A DNA stretch of 64,000 bases from Nocardia jejuensis NBRC 103114 (GTDB lineage Bacteria; Actinomycetota; Actinomycetes; Mycobacteriales; Mycobacteriaceae). The notes beneath the pieces were generated by a model. That model searched no databases and was not told the DNA's origin. It saw only the letters and a program-made list of their open reading frames with translations. The stretch spans positions 45,681-109,680 of the forward strand of contig NZ_BDBU01000014.1 of the NCBI RefSeq assembly GCF_001613145.1. Direction: 5' to 3'. A program made the position numbers and the translations under genes. Of the stretch, positions 24,297-31,503 are shown one piece after another. Numbering within the stretch: the first letter of the stretch is position 1; every line of letters begins with the position of its first letter.

Positions 24297-24606
24297 CGCA
24301 GAAGTTCCTTCCTAGCTTGGGCACCTCGATCGCTCTCTCGTCCGCAGCCATATCGAGTTGCTTCAGCGTGCTCTCTTCGGCGACCGGCCTGCCGGACAGC
24401 GTGAATGTGCCACGGCCGGTGTCGGTCAACATCGCACCGACAAACGTATCCGGTTCCGCGAAACCGAGTAGCAAGTGCGGAATCTCGACTGTGCCGAGTT
24501 GAGCCGTCTGCCACCCCTGAACGACATAGGAGCCCCCGTCGCTGACGTACAACGACGGGCACTCACCCACGCCGGACCCGCCCTTGCCCAAAAGTCTGAG
24601 AATCAC
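24277..24606 (-). CDS. Conserved small protein of the DUF6879 cassette
   Basis: 109 residues beginning MILRLLGKGG, with a CPSLYVSDGGSYVVQGW segment and a predicted beta-rich body. I recognise the YVVQGW-type protein as a common neighbour of DUF6879 genes, but it has no known function and no catalytic motif. GTG 24606 has GGGGAG upstream. It is the first gene of the three-gene operon and is divergent from the resolvase-like protein at 24820. Confidence 0.8.
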   Translation of the reverse strand: MILRLLGKGGSGVGECPSLYVSDGGSYVVQGWQTAQLGTVEIPHLLLGFAEPDTFVGAMLTDTGRGTFTLSGRPVAEESTLKQLDMAADERAIEVPKLGRNFCGASPAR

Positions 24607-24699
24607 GACTCGCTCCCCTCAACGAATATGACGTTCTTTGGCTAACTTCCATCCATGATCTCTCCGAAAACTCATGGCTGAGGGCAATTTCGGGAAGTC

Positions 24700-24719
24700 T
24701 GACAAGTTCTGTCAAGTTC
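24700..24719. promoter_or_regulatory. Tandem 10-bp repeat / dyad in the divergent promoter region
   Basis: TGACAAGTTC is followed directly by TGTCAAGTTC. The first repeat and the start of the second also form the dyad TGACA-N5-TGTCA, and on the minus strand it supplies a perfect TTGACA. It lies in the 213-base gap between the DUF6879 cassette and the gene at 24820, so it is a good candidate binding site for the helix-turn-helix regulator of the cassette. Confidence 0.45.
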
Positions 24720-24819
24720 ATCGATTCCGAGTTCCCGCCCTCGTAGCGTCGGTGAGAACTCGGGCAGGGATGCGGCCGAACTCGCTCCCTGCCACCCAGG
24801 TGACGACGGGAGGACAGTG

Positions 24820-25164
24820 ATGAAGTATCGGCCGACCGCGGTGGGATATCTGCGGACGGATGTGTCCCGGGCGGCTCAGTTGTGGGATCAGGCTCAGATC
24901 CGCAGGGTGGCAGCGCGTCTCGGGTACGACTTCGCGGACATGGTGGTGTACGACCCGAGGTTCGAGAGGCCGGCATTGGCTCGACTGCGGGTGCAGGTGA
25001 CGCGGCTCGAGGCCGAGGCGGTCATCGTTCCCGGGCCCCAGCATTTCGAGGGCGGGCGGGTACCGGAGTCGCTGGTTCAGCAGGTCGATGTGATCACGGT
25101 GAGTCCGGAGAAGACGTACGCGCGGTGGGGATCTCCGGCGTGTGACCAGCCGCCCGCCCTGTGA
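24820..25164 (+). CDS. Small resolvase-N-terminal-like protein
   Basis: 114 residues. VGYLRTDVS near the N-terminus, a helix QAQIRRVAARLGY, then VVYDPRF, and VTRLEAEAVIVP followed by VITVSPEKTYARW, give the alternating pattern of a serine-recombinase catalytic domain. The catalytic serine position reads YLRTDVS rather than YxRxS, and the DNA-binding domain is missing, so it is unlikely to recombine DNA. ATG 24820 follows GGGAGG by six bases. It is transcribed divergently from the DUF6879 operon; similar small proteins occur beside Scr1-type regulators. Confidence 0.75.
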   Translation: MKYRPTAVGYLRTDVSRAAQLWDQAQIRRVAARLGYDFADMVVYDPRFERPALARLRVQVTRLEAEAVIVPGPQHFEGGRVPESLVQQVDVITVSPEKTYARWGSPACDQPPAL

Positions 25165-25218
25165 TTCGATCCGTGAGTCGCTTCGATCCGCATAGACGCG
25201 CGGCCCCCGGACCGCCCC

Positions 25219-25809
25219 TCAGAGGAATCGATCCAGGAGGCGGTCCAGGAGGGCGAGGGCTTCGTCGGGGGTCGCGCTGCCGGTCAGGACTACCTGGGTG
25301 ATGCCGGAGCCGCCGAGGACCAGGAGTTGGGCGTCGAGTTCCTCTGCGGTGGTGGAGGATTCGAGTTGCCGGTGGAGGCGCAGTTGCTGGGTGAAGATCG
25401 GGAAGAGGTAGCGGGCGGGGCCGATGGTGTCTTCGGGGCCGATGATGCCGCCGGTCAGGGCCGCGGCGTGGTAGGCGCCCAGGACCAGGGCGTCCTGGTG
25501 ACGTTGCGGATCGAGCGGCAGGACGGCGGACAGGATCGTCCGAATGACTTCCCGGGGTGCGGGATCGGCGCCCATGGCCGCTAGCGGCTGCTCGAAGCGC
25601 TGACCGGCTTCGGCGACCACCGCCAGGAACGTGGCGACCAGGAAGTCTCGCTTGGTGCCGAAGTAGTACTGGATCAGGCGCACCGAGATGCCGGCTTCGG
25701 CGGCGACCGTCTGGAACGTCGCGGCGTCGAGTCCGCCGCGCGCGATGACGCGGCGTGCGGCGGTGGTGATCTCCCGTCGGCGCTGCTCGTGATCTACCAA
25801 ACGCGGCAT
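25219..25809 (-). CDS. TetR family transcriptional regulator
   Basis: A 196-residue repressor with an N-terminal helix-turn-helix (about 10-57; REITTAARRVIARGGLDAAT, then VAAEAGISVRLIQYYFGTK). A ligand-binding C-terminal domain of the TetR_C_6 kind follows. ATG 25809 is chosen because the upstream part of the frame overlaps the operators. Two operator-like dyads (25853-25868 and 25874-25891) lie between this gene and the divergent hydrolase pair, so it most likely represses both itself and the hydrolases, with release by a hydrolase substrate or product. Confidence 0.92.
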   Translation of the reverse strand: MPRLVDHEQRRREITTAARRVIARGGLDAATFQTVAAEAGISVRLIQYYFGTKRDFLVATFLAVVAEAGQRFEQPLAAMGADPAPREVIRTILSAVLPLDPQRHQDALVLGAYHAAALTGGIIGPEDTIGPARYLFPIFTQQLRLHRQLESSTTAEELDAQLLVLGGSGITQVVLTGSATPDEALALLDRLLDRFL

Positions 25810-25852
25810 GTGAGGTGCGGCTTTCTGGTCGGCGGACGGACGAAGTACTTGA

Positions 25853-25868
25853 TGGTACGCCCATACCA
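25853..25868. promoter_or_regulatory. TetR operator candidate 1
   Basis: TGGTA and TACCA are separated by six bases. It lies 44 bases upstream of the TetR start. It shares the half-site GGTACG with the second dyad six bases away. Confidence 0.6.
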
Positions 25869-25873
25869 ATTTC

Positions 25874-25891
25874 ATGGTACGTTCGTATCAT
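25874..25891. promoter_or_regulatory. TetR operator candidate 2
   Basis: ATGGTACG and CGTATCAT with a two-base centre form a near-perfect palindrome (one mismatch). It is 36 bases before the first hydrolase start and probably overlaps its promoter. Confidence 0.6.
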
Positions 25892-25926
25892 CAACGACGC
25901 TGTTGGTGAGATCGAAGGGGAGGCCG

Positions 25927-26814
25927 ATGGCCAGAATCGGGAACTGGAAGAGCGACGCCGCACGGACCGCCTACGTGACCGCATACCGATCACTCGCGCA
26001 CCTGCAACCGATCCCGTTCACCGAACTCGACGTTCACACGTCGTTCGGATCGACACACATCCACCGGTTCGGATCCGGCGACGCCACACCGCTGGTGCTG
26101 CTACATCCGTTGGGCGGCAACGGATTGTGCTGGTTTCCGGTGATCGAGGACCTCGCGCGGGATCGCGTCGTGTACGCACTGGACACCATCGGCGCACCGG
26201 GCTCGAGCGAGCAGACCGCTCCGATCACGGCGGGGGCCGACTACGGCCGATGGATCGACGACGTGCTCGCACGGTTGCACCTGGACCGGGCGCACGTGCT
26301 CGGATATTCCGACGGCGCGTGGCGCGCCATGATGGCGGGCACGCACAGTTCCGAGCGGGTCGCGAGTCTCACCCTCGTCGAGCCGGGCGTGGGGCTGGTC
26401 AAGATGCGCTGGAGCGTGCTGCTGAAGATGCTGCGATTCGGCGCCCGGCCGACCGAGGCGAACATGCGCAAGGCCGCCGAATGGGTGACCCCGGGCATTC
26501 GGATATCGGATCAGGAGATCGCCTGTTCCAGCGCCGCGCTCGGCTACCGGACCCGGACGCCGTGGCCGACACCGCTCACCGACGAAGAGCTGCAAGGGAT
26601 TACCGCGCCGACGCTGGTGATCTTCGGCGCGGACACGATCGTCTCCGATCCCGAGGCCGCCGCCGCGCGAGTACGCGGGCTGATTCGCCACGGCGAGACC
26701 ACGATCTTCCCCGGCATCGGACACGGGCTGCTGTATCAGAGTCCGCATCGGGAGAAGGTCCTGGCCCGGGTCCGAGAGTTCCTGCGGCAGCACGATTCCG
26801 CCGACGTTCGATAG
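25927..26814 (+). CDS. Alpha/beta hydrolase, first of a tandem pair
   Basis: 295 residues with LVLLHPLGGNG (oxyanion loop), the nucleophile elbow GYSDGA, a Glu-rich EPG segment after strand 6 and a catalytic His in GIGHGLL. ATG 25927 follows AAGGGGAGG. The next gene, 11 bases downstream, encodes a clear paralogue (shared TSFGSTH, RTAY/RAEY helix, LVLLH, LTLVEPG and FGAD/FGGD segments). The pair probably arose by tandem duplication and is probably one operon under the divergent TetR regulator. The substrate is unknown. Confidence 0.88.
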   Translation: MARIGNWKSDAARTAYVTAYRSLAHLQPIPFTELDVHTSFGSTHIHRFGSGDATPLVLLHPLGGNGLCWFPVIEDLARDRVVYALDTIGAPGSSEQTAPITAGADYGRWIDDVLARLHLDRAHVLGYSDGAWRAMMAGTHSSERVASLTLVEPGVGLVKMRWSVLLKMLRFGARPTEANMRKAAEWVTPGIRISDQEIACSSAALGYRTRTPWPTPLTDEELQGITAPTLVIFGADTIVSDPEAAAARVRGLIRHGETTIFPGIGHGLLYQSPHREKVLARVREFLRQHDSADVR

Positions 26815-26825
26815 AGGAGCACGCG

Positions 26826-27725
26826 ATGGCCGAGAAACTCAGCGCATTCAAGAACGATCGGGCACGGGCGGAGTACATGCGCGCCTACGAGACGCTCGAA
26901 CGCCGGTGGCCCATACCGGCGGCCACCGTCGATATAGCGACCTCGTTCGGCTCGACTCATGTGCGGCACAGTGGATCCGGGACCGAAACTCCGCTGGTAC
27001 TGCTTCATTCGTTCGGCGCCAACAGCCTGTACTGGGGTTTCCTCATCGAAGAGCTCTGCGGAGACCGGGTCGTCTACATGCCCGAGATGGTCGGGGCGGC
27101 CGGTCGCAGCGTGCAGACCGCACCGATGCGGGAGACCGATTTCGCGATCTGGTTCGACGAGGTGCTCGATGCACTCGGCCTGGATCGTGTGCACGTCGTT
27201 GGCTATTCACACGGGGCGTGGCATGCAGTCGCGGCCGCACTGCACGGTGCGAAGCGCCTCGAGAGCATGACGCTCGTGGAACCCGGGGGCGTCTTCGACA
27301 AGCCGACCTGGGGCGTGCTGTTGAAGATGATCCGCTTCGGTATGCGGAAGAAGACCGACGAGAACATGCGCGCGCTGGCGGCGTGGATGACGCCGGGACT
27401 CGACCCCACGCCGGAGGAGTTCGCCCTCGGCAAGGCCGCCCTGGCGACCTTCCACATGCGCATCGGATGGGCTCGCCTGCTGAAAGACGCTGAACTGCAG
27501 ACGATTACCGTACCGACGCTGGCGATCTTCGGTGGCGACAGCGTGGTGTCCCGAGGGCCGCTCGCCGCCGCGCGGCGAGTCACGGACCATATGCCCGATG
27601 CCGAGACCGAGGTCTACCCCGGTACGGGGCATGCGATCTTCGACCAGATACCCGAGGAGATCGTGCGCCGAATCCTGACGTTCGTACGGCAGCGCGATGC
27701 GGCGCGGATTCGCGATCTCGGCTGA
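26826..27725 (+). CDS. Alpha/beta hydrolase, second of a tandem pair
   Basis: 299 residues, paralogue of the preceding gene. Catalytic elements are LVLLHSFGANS, nucleophile elbow GYSHGA, and His in GTGHAIF. ATG 26826 has GAGGAGCAC upstream, overlapping the end of the first hydrolase region. The two differ mostly in the lid (residues about 160-220), so they may act on related but different esters. The reading frame of this gene stays open across most of the first hydrolase, but that portion is out of frame with its protein and is not coding. Confidence 0.88.
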   Translation: MAEKLSAFKNDRARAEYMRAYETLERRWPIPAATVDIATSFGSTHVRHSGSGTETPLVLLHSFGANSLYWGFLIEELCGDRVVYMPEMVGAAGRSVQTAPMRETDFAIWFDEVLDALGLDRVHVVGYSHGAWHAVAAALHGAKRLESMTLVEPGGVFDKPTWGVLLKMIRFGMRKKTDENMRALAAWMTPGLDPTPEEFALGKAALATFHMRIGWARLLKDAELQTITVPTLAIFGGDSVVSRGPLAAARRVTDHMPDAETEVYPGTGHAIFDQIPEEIVRRILTFVRQRDAARIRDLG

Positions 27726-27755
27726 CCAGAGCACACCGGCGGCACCCCCGGTTAC

Positions 27756-27769
27756 CGAACGCATGTTCG
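27756..27769 (+). promoter_or_regulatory. LexA (SOS) box
   Basis: CGAAC-GCAT-GTTCG is a perfect match to the actinobacterial/Gram-positive LexA consensus CGAAC-N4-GTTCG. It lies just upstream of a -10 hexamer (TAGATT, 27779-27784), in the -35 region of alkB. LexA bound here would block alkB transcription until DNA damage. Confidence 0.85.
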
Positions 27770-27791
27770 ATCTTGTGTTAGATTCGATCGC

Positions 27792-28418
27792 ATGTCGACA
27801 CCGCTGCAGGGATCGCTGCTCGATGGGTTCGGTGACGTCGAACTCGGCGCACTGACCGGGGTTCGGCGCACCGAGCTCAGCGACGGTGCCTGGGTCGATG
27901 TGCTGCCCGGCTGGCTGAGCGGCGCGGATCAGCCGTTCGAGCGGCTCGCGGCCGAGGTGCCGTGGCGGGTGGACCGGCGCGCCATGTACGACCGCATGGT
28001 GGATGTACCGCGCCTGCTGTCGTTCTACGACGAGTCGCAACCACTACCGGATCCCGTGCTGGACGAGGCGCGCGCGGCCCTGAGCGAGTACTACGCCCAA
28101 GAGCTCGGCGAACCGTTCACCACGGCGGGACTCTGCTACTACCGGGACGGAAACGACAGTGTGGCCTGGCACGGGGACACCTCCGGGCGCGGCGCCACGC
28201 ACGACACCATGGTCGCGATCGTGTCGGTGGGCGCGCCGCGAGCCCTGCTGCTGCGCCCCCGCGGCGGCGGCGCCAGCATCCGGTATTGCGTCGGGCACGG
28301 GGATCTCATCGTGATGGGCGGCTCGTGCCAGCGCACCTGGGAGCACGCGATCCCCAAGACCCGGCGCGCCGCGGGCCCGCGCATCAGCATTCAATTCCGC
28401 CCACGCGGCGTTCGGTAA
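27792..28418 (+). CDS. alkB: AlkB-type Fe(II)/2-oxoglutarate DNA dealkylase
   Basis: A 208-residue dioxygenase that oxidatively removes methyl and related groups from N1-adenine and N3-cytosine in DNA or RNA. Iron ligands are His127 and Asp129 (WHGDT) and His185 (EHAIPK). RISIQFR near the C-terminus supplies the Arg residues that bind 2-oxoglutarate and the damaged base. The substrate loop CYYRDGNDSVAWH is typical of bacterial AlkB. The TAGATT -10 ends seven bases before the ATG, so the message is probably leaderless. The LexA box at 27756-27769 indicates SOS control. Confidence 0.95.
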   Translation: MSTPLQGSLLDGFGDVELGALTGVRRTELSDGAWVDVLPGWLSGADQPFERLAAEVPWRVDRRAMYDRMVDVPRLLSFYDESQPLPDPVLDEARAALSEYYAQELGEPFTTAGLCYYRDGNDSVAWHGDTSGRGATHDTMVAIVSVGAPRALLLRPRGGGASIRYCVGHGDLIVMGGSCQRTWEHAIPKTRRAAGPRISIQFRPRGVR

Positions 28419-28637
28419 CGAGGGTCCGAACGCTGCGCGACAGCGGCCGTCGGCGAGATCGAGCTCCCCGCTTCATGATCGGCCGGTTCACAGTAGGGCA
28501 CATCGCGGCCGCGCGGCTCCGGTTCGCGGGTTTTCGCTACCTTCGCAACACGATCGTTCCGTACCGCGAAGTAGCGCGGGCCGGGTTCGTCGCGCAAGTG
28601 CGGTGCGGTGGGGTGCACCGCACCGCCGCGGACGCCG

Positions 28638-29201
28638 TCAGCGCTCGCGGTACAGCACGAAGAAGTACGGCTCGGCCAGCCCGCGCTTGTCCATCACGCC
28701 CAGCAGCGTGTCCGCGTCCACCCGCCGGAAGATGTCGATGATCGGGAGGTGGTCGTACACCATTGCGGCACTGGACTTTCCCCGGAAATCCAGATTTCGC
28801 AGCCGGGCCCGCGGCACCTCGGTCCGCAACAGGGCACCGATCACTCCGAGCGAACGCCGCACCGGCCCGAGCGAGGCCGGCGGAATCTTCCCGGCCAGGA
28901 ACAGCGGCACCCGCCGCGGATCCACCGCGAACACCTCGCCACCCGGGGTCGAGAACAGCAGCGGTTGCACCGAATCGGCGGCGTCGAACTGCTTCCCGTA
29001 CCACCCGGACGCGACCAGCATCCCGGCCCACGGATGCCCGGTGTCGACCTCGGCGCCGCGCCACCGCCCGGTGGTGACCTCTTCCACCGGCACCGTTTCC
29101 AGTGCGTCGAACAGCTCCCACGCCTGCTGCGGAGTCGCCTCGGCGGCCATCAGCTCCCGCAGGCGCTGCGCCCCGTCCGTCACCGGTTCCAGAGCACTCA
29201 T
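28638..29201 (-). CDS. GXWXG/DUF4334 domain protein
   Basis: 187 residues with a GxWxG motif (TGRWRGAE) at about 48-55 and a C-terminal DUF4334 region (RLRNLDFRGKSSAAMVYDHL, then PIIDIFRRVD and a terminal YFFVLYRE). The two halves form a small beta-barrel-like fold found mainly in actinobacteria; no enzymatic role is known to me. ATG 29201 follows GGAGGTCGGG. It diverges from the J-domain/pseudokinase operon. A short palindrome AGTAAATACT at 29220-29229 in front of it may be an operator. Confidence 0.82.
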   Translation of the reverse strand: MSALEPVTDGAQRLRELMAAEATPQQAWELFDALETVPVEEVTTGRWRGAEVDTGHPWAGMLVASGWYGKQFDAADSVQPLLFSTPGGEVFAVDPRRVPLFLAGKIPPASLGPVRRSLGVIGALLRTEVPRARLRNLDFRGKSSAAMVYDHLPIIDIFRRVDADTLLGVMDKRGLAEPYFFVLYRER

Positions 29202-29384
29202 CCCGACCTCCACACTGAGAGTAAATACTGTTCTTTCTCTCACCCTAGCCGCAAGGCCTCCACGAAACATCCCCGGACCCCCGGGTCCGCCAACCGGGGC
29301 ATCGCCGCGCTCCGCCGCACTGCCACAACGACTGTCGCGGACTCGAACCCGTGGAGACGCCGACGGATTCGAACCTCGCGACTA

Positions 29385-29454
29385 GTTTTAGTCACATGAA
29401 CACAAAGTTCGGCAAAACACTGGCGCTCGCCGTTTTAGTCATCTAGCCTAAAAC
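29385..29454. promoter_or_regulatory. Repeated GTTTTAG half-sites before the pseudokinase operon
   Basis: GTTTTAGTCA occurs at 29385-29394 and again at 29432-29441. The second copy is followed by its inverse CTAAAAC at 29448-29454, giving a 23-bp dyad that ends one base before the ATG. The dyad covers a -10-like TAGCCT (29444-29449), so binding would shut off a leaderless transcript. The NrtR-type protein encoded as the last gene of this operon is the natural candidate for the binder; that link is inference. Confidence 0.6.
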
Positions 29455-29455
29455 T

Positions 29456-30475
29456 ATGACAGCGGCACACGACGCAGCACGGGCGATACGGGAGGCCCGG
29501 CGACCCGAAGATCTGTTCGGCACCGCCACAACCGATTCCACGGTTCGTGCGCAAGCTCGCAGGTGGTACCACCAGCTCGCCACCGCGGTTCACCCCGATC
29601 ACGCCGCGCCCGGCGAGATGACCCTGGCTCGGGAGGCGTTCGCGCGGCTCGCGGAGCTGTTCGAGCAGTGGCTCGGGGCCGAGGGCGGGGACTTCGTCGT
29701 CATCGGGGCACACGGGAAATACCCGGTGGGCGCCCTGCACGCGGGGGGATCGGTGGCGGATGTGTTCGTGAGCGGAGCCGATCGGGTGGTCAAGATCCCC
29801 CGGCGGTCCACCGCCAACGGGCTGCTGGCGACCGAACGGAATGCGTTGCGGGACATCGCGATCGTCGTCGAGGAACACGACTGGCTGCGACCGTACTTCC
29901 CCGAACTGGCCGACACCGTCGACCATGTGGACACCGGCAGCGGCGAGCGCCGGACCGTGAACGTGCTCGGCGCGCTCACGAGTGAGTTCGTGACGCTCGA
30001 GCAGGTGCGCACGGCATATCCGGGCGGGCTCGATCCGCGCGACTACGCGTGGATGCATCGCCGACTGTTGAGAGCCATCGCGGGCACCGCGCTCGCCGGG
30101 TGGGTGCACACCGCGATCTCACCGGCCAACGTGCTCGTGCACCCGCGACTGCACGGGGTCGTCCTGGCCGGATGGTCGTTCGCCACCCGGCCCGGGACGC
30201 CGGCGGCCGCCACCCTCGGCTCCCTCCACTACCCACCCGAGATCCGGGACGCGGCATCGCACGGCACCGACGTGCACATGGCGCACCGGCTCATGCTCAC
30301 CATGCTCGGCCCTCGCGCCCCCGAGCCGATGCGCACCTTCGCGGCGGGCTGCATGCAGCCCGATCCGAGTCTGCGGCCCGACGCCGCGGACCTGCTCGAC
30401 GAATTCGACGACTTGCTCGACAGGCTGTACGGACAGCGCCGCTTCCGGCCCTTCGAGCTTCCGAAAGGACAGTGA
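29456..30475 (+). CDS. J-domain-like protein fused to a kinase-like (pseudokinase) domain
   Basis: 339 residues. Residues 18-75 resemble a J domain with the HPD tripeptide at 46-48 (LATAVHPDHA) between two helices. Residues about 95-325 follow the protein-kinase plan: glycine loop GGSVADVFV (97-105), VVKIPR with Lys113, helix-C Glu127, an APE-like PPEI, a DVHMAH segment matching the helix-F Asp, and DPSLRPDAADLL matching subdomain XI. The catalytic loop reads HTAISPAN (218-225), lacking the HRD aspartate, and the DFG position is AGW, so phosphotransfer is unlikely. ATG 29456 is seven bases after TAGCCT. First gene of a four-gene operon; it ends five bases before the VWA gene. Confidence 0.85.
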   Translation: MTAAHDAARAIREARRPEDLFGTATTDSTVRAQARRWYHQLATAVHPDHAAPGEMTLAREAFARLAELFEQWLGAEGGDFVVIGAHGKYPVGALHAGGSVADVFVSGADRVVKIPRRSTANGLLATERNALRDIAIVVEEHDWLRPYFPELADTVDHVDTGSGERRTVNVLGALTSEFVTLEQVRTAYPGGLDPRDYAWMHRRLLRAIAGTALAGWVHTAISPANVLVHPRLHGVVLAGWSFATRPGTPAAATLGSLHYPPEIRDAASHGTDVHMAHRLMLTMLGPRAPEPMRTFAAGCMQPDPSLRPDAADLLDEFDDLLDRLYGQRRFRPFELPKGQ

Positions 30476-30480
30476 TTGCA

Positions 30481-31476
30481 ATGGGTTACGGCAACTGGGA
30501 CGACAGCGCGTACGACGCGGCCCGCACCTTCCGCGCCGCGCACGGCGTGGACGATTTCGGCTACACCGCGGATATGCGGTCGGTGCCGTGGGACAAATGG
30601 ACGGCGCACGAGTCGCTGGACCCGAAGAACGTCGGACTGCGCGAGTCCCGCGACTCGGACGATCACGGGAACTCGCTGCCCATCGTGGTGCTGTTCGACG
30701 TGACCGGATCCATGGGCACGGTGCCGCGCATCATGCAGGAGAAGCTCGGCAAGCTGCACGGACTGTTGCAGCGCAAGGGATATGCCGAGGATCCGCAGAT
30801 CATGTTCGGCGGCATCGGCGACGCGGACAGCGACCGGGTCCCGCTGCAGGTCGGGCAGTTCGAATCGGACAACCGGATGGACGAGCAGCTGCGGCTGATC
30901 CTGCTCGAAGGCGGCGGCGGCGGGCAGAAGTCCGAAAGTTACGAGCTGGCCGCGTATTTCATCGCCCGGCACACCGCCACCGACGCGTGGGACAAGCGCG
31001 GCAAGAAGGGGTACGTGTTCATCGTCGGCGACGAACTGAACAAACCCCGCCTGTCCTCGCGGCACATCCGGCACGTGATCGGCGACAAGATGAAGCAGGA
31101 CATCGCCGTCGACTCGGTCTACCGCGAACTGGCCGACCGCTGGAACGTGCACTACATCCTGCCCAATCAGTCCAGCTACTACGGGGATCCGGAGATCGCC
31201 GAGCACTGGCGGGCAATCCTGGGCGAACGGTTCCTGCGCCTGGACGATCCGGCGGCGGTGTGCGAGCTGATCGCGCTGACCATCGGGATCGGTGAGGACC
31301 GCATCGATCTCGGAGCCGGTCTGGCCGATCTGCGCGATATCGGCTCCGAGGGCGCGGCCGAGGCGGTCGGCAAGGCCCTGGCACCGGTCGGAGTCGCACG
31401 CACGAACTCCACCGGCAGTGTCGGCGCACTGCCCGCGGCCGGCTCCGGCACGGACGACGTCGACTTCGGGCGCTGA
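30481..31476 (+). CDS. VWA-like (MIDAS) protein of the pseudokinase operon
   Basis: 331 residues with a von Willebrand A-type fold. PIVVLFDVTGSMGTVP places the MIDAS residues Asp73, Thr75 and Ser77. GGIGDADSD follows strand 3, and GYVFIVGDE provides the last acidic position. The N-terminal 65 residues (MGYGNWDDSAYDAARTFR) and the C-terminal Ala/Gly-rich tail are outside the fold. It has no signal peptide or membrane segment, so it is cytoplasmic and may bind a partner through Mg. ATG 30481 follows AAAGGACAG. It lies five bases after the pseudokinase gene and 27 before the PurA-like gene. Confidence 0.85.
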   Translation: MGYGNWDDSAYDAARTFRAAHGVDDFGYTADMRSVPWDKWTAHESLDPKNVGLRESRDSDDHGNSLPIVVLFDVTGSMGTVPRIMQEKLGKLHGLLQRKGYAEDPQIMFGGIGDADSDRVPLQVGQFESDNRMDEQLRLILLEGGGGGQKSESYELAAYFIARHTATDAWDKRGKKGYVFIVGDELNKPRLSSRHIRHVIGDKMKQDIAVDSVYRELADRWNVHYILPNQSSYYGDPEIAEHWRAILGERFLRLDDPAAVCELIALTIGIGEDRIDLGAGLADLRDIGSEGAAEAVGKALAPVGVARTNSTGSVGALPAAGSGTDDVDFGR

Positions 31477-31503
31477 CGCTCTCCGAAAACGAAGGGACAC
31501 ACC

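Noticed and set aside
25815..26825. Upstream extension of the second hydrolase across the first hydrolase gene
   Set aside because: The extension is in a different frame from the first hydrolase and Arg-rich, without family similarity. ATG 26826 with GAGGAG is a normal start.
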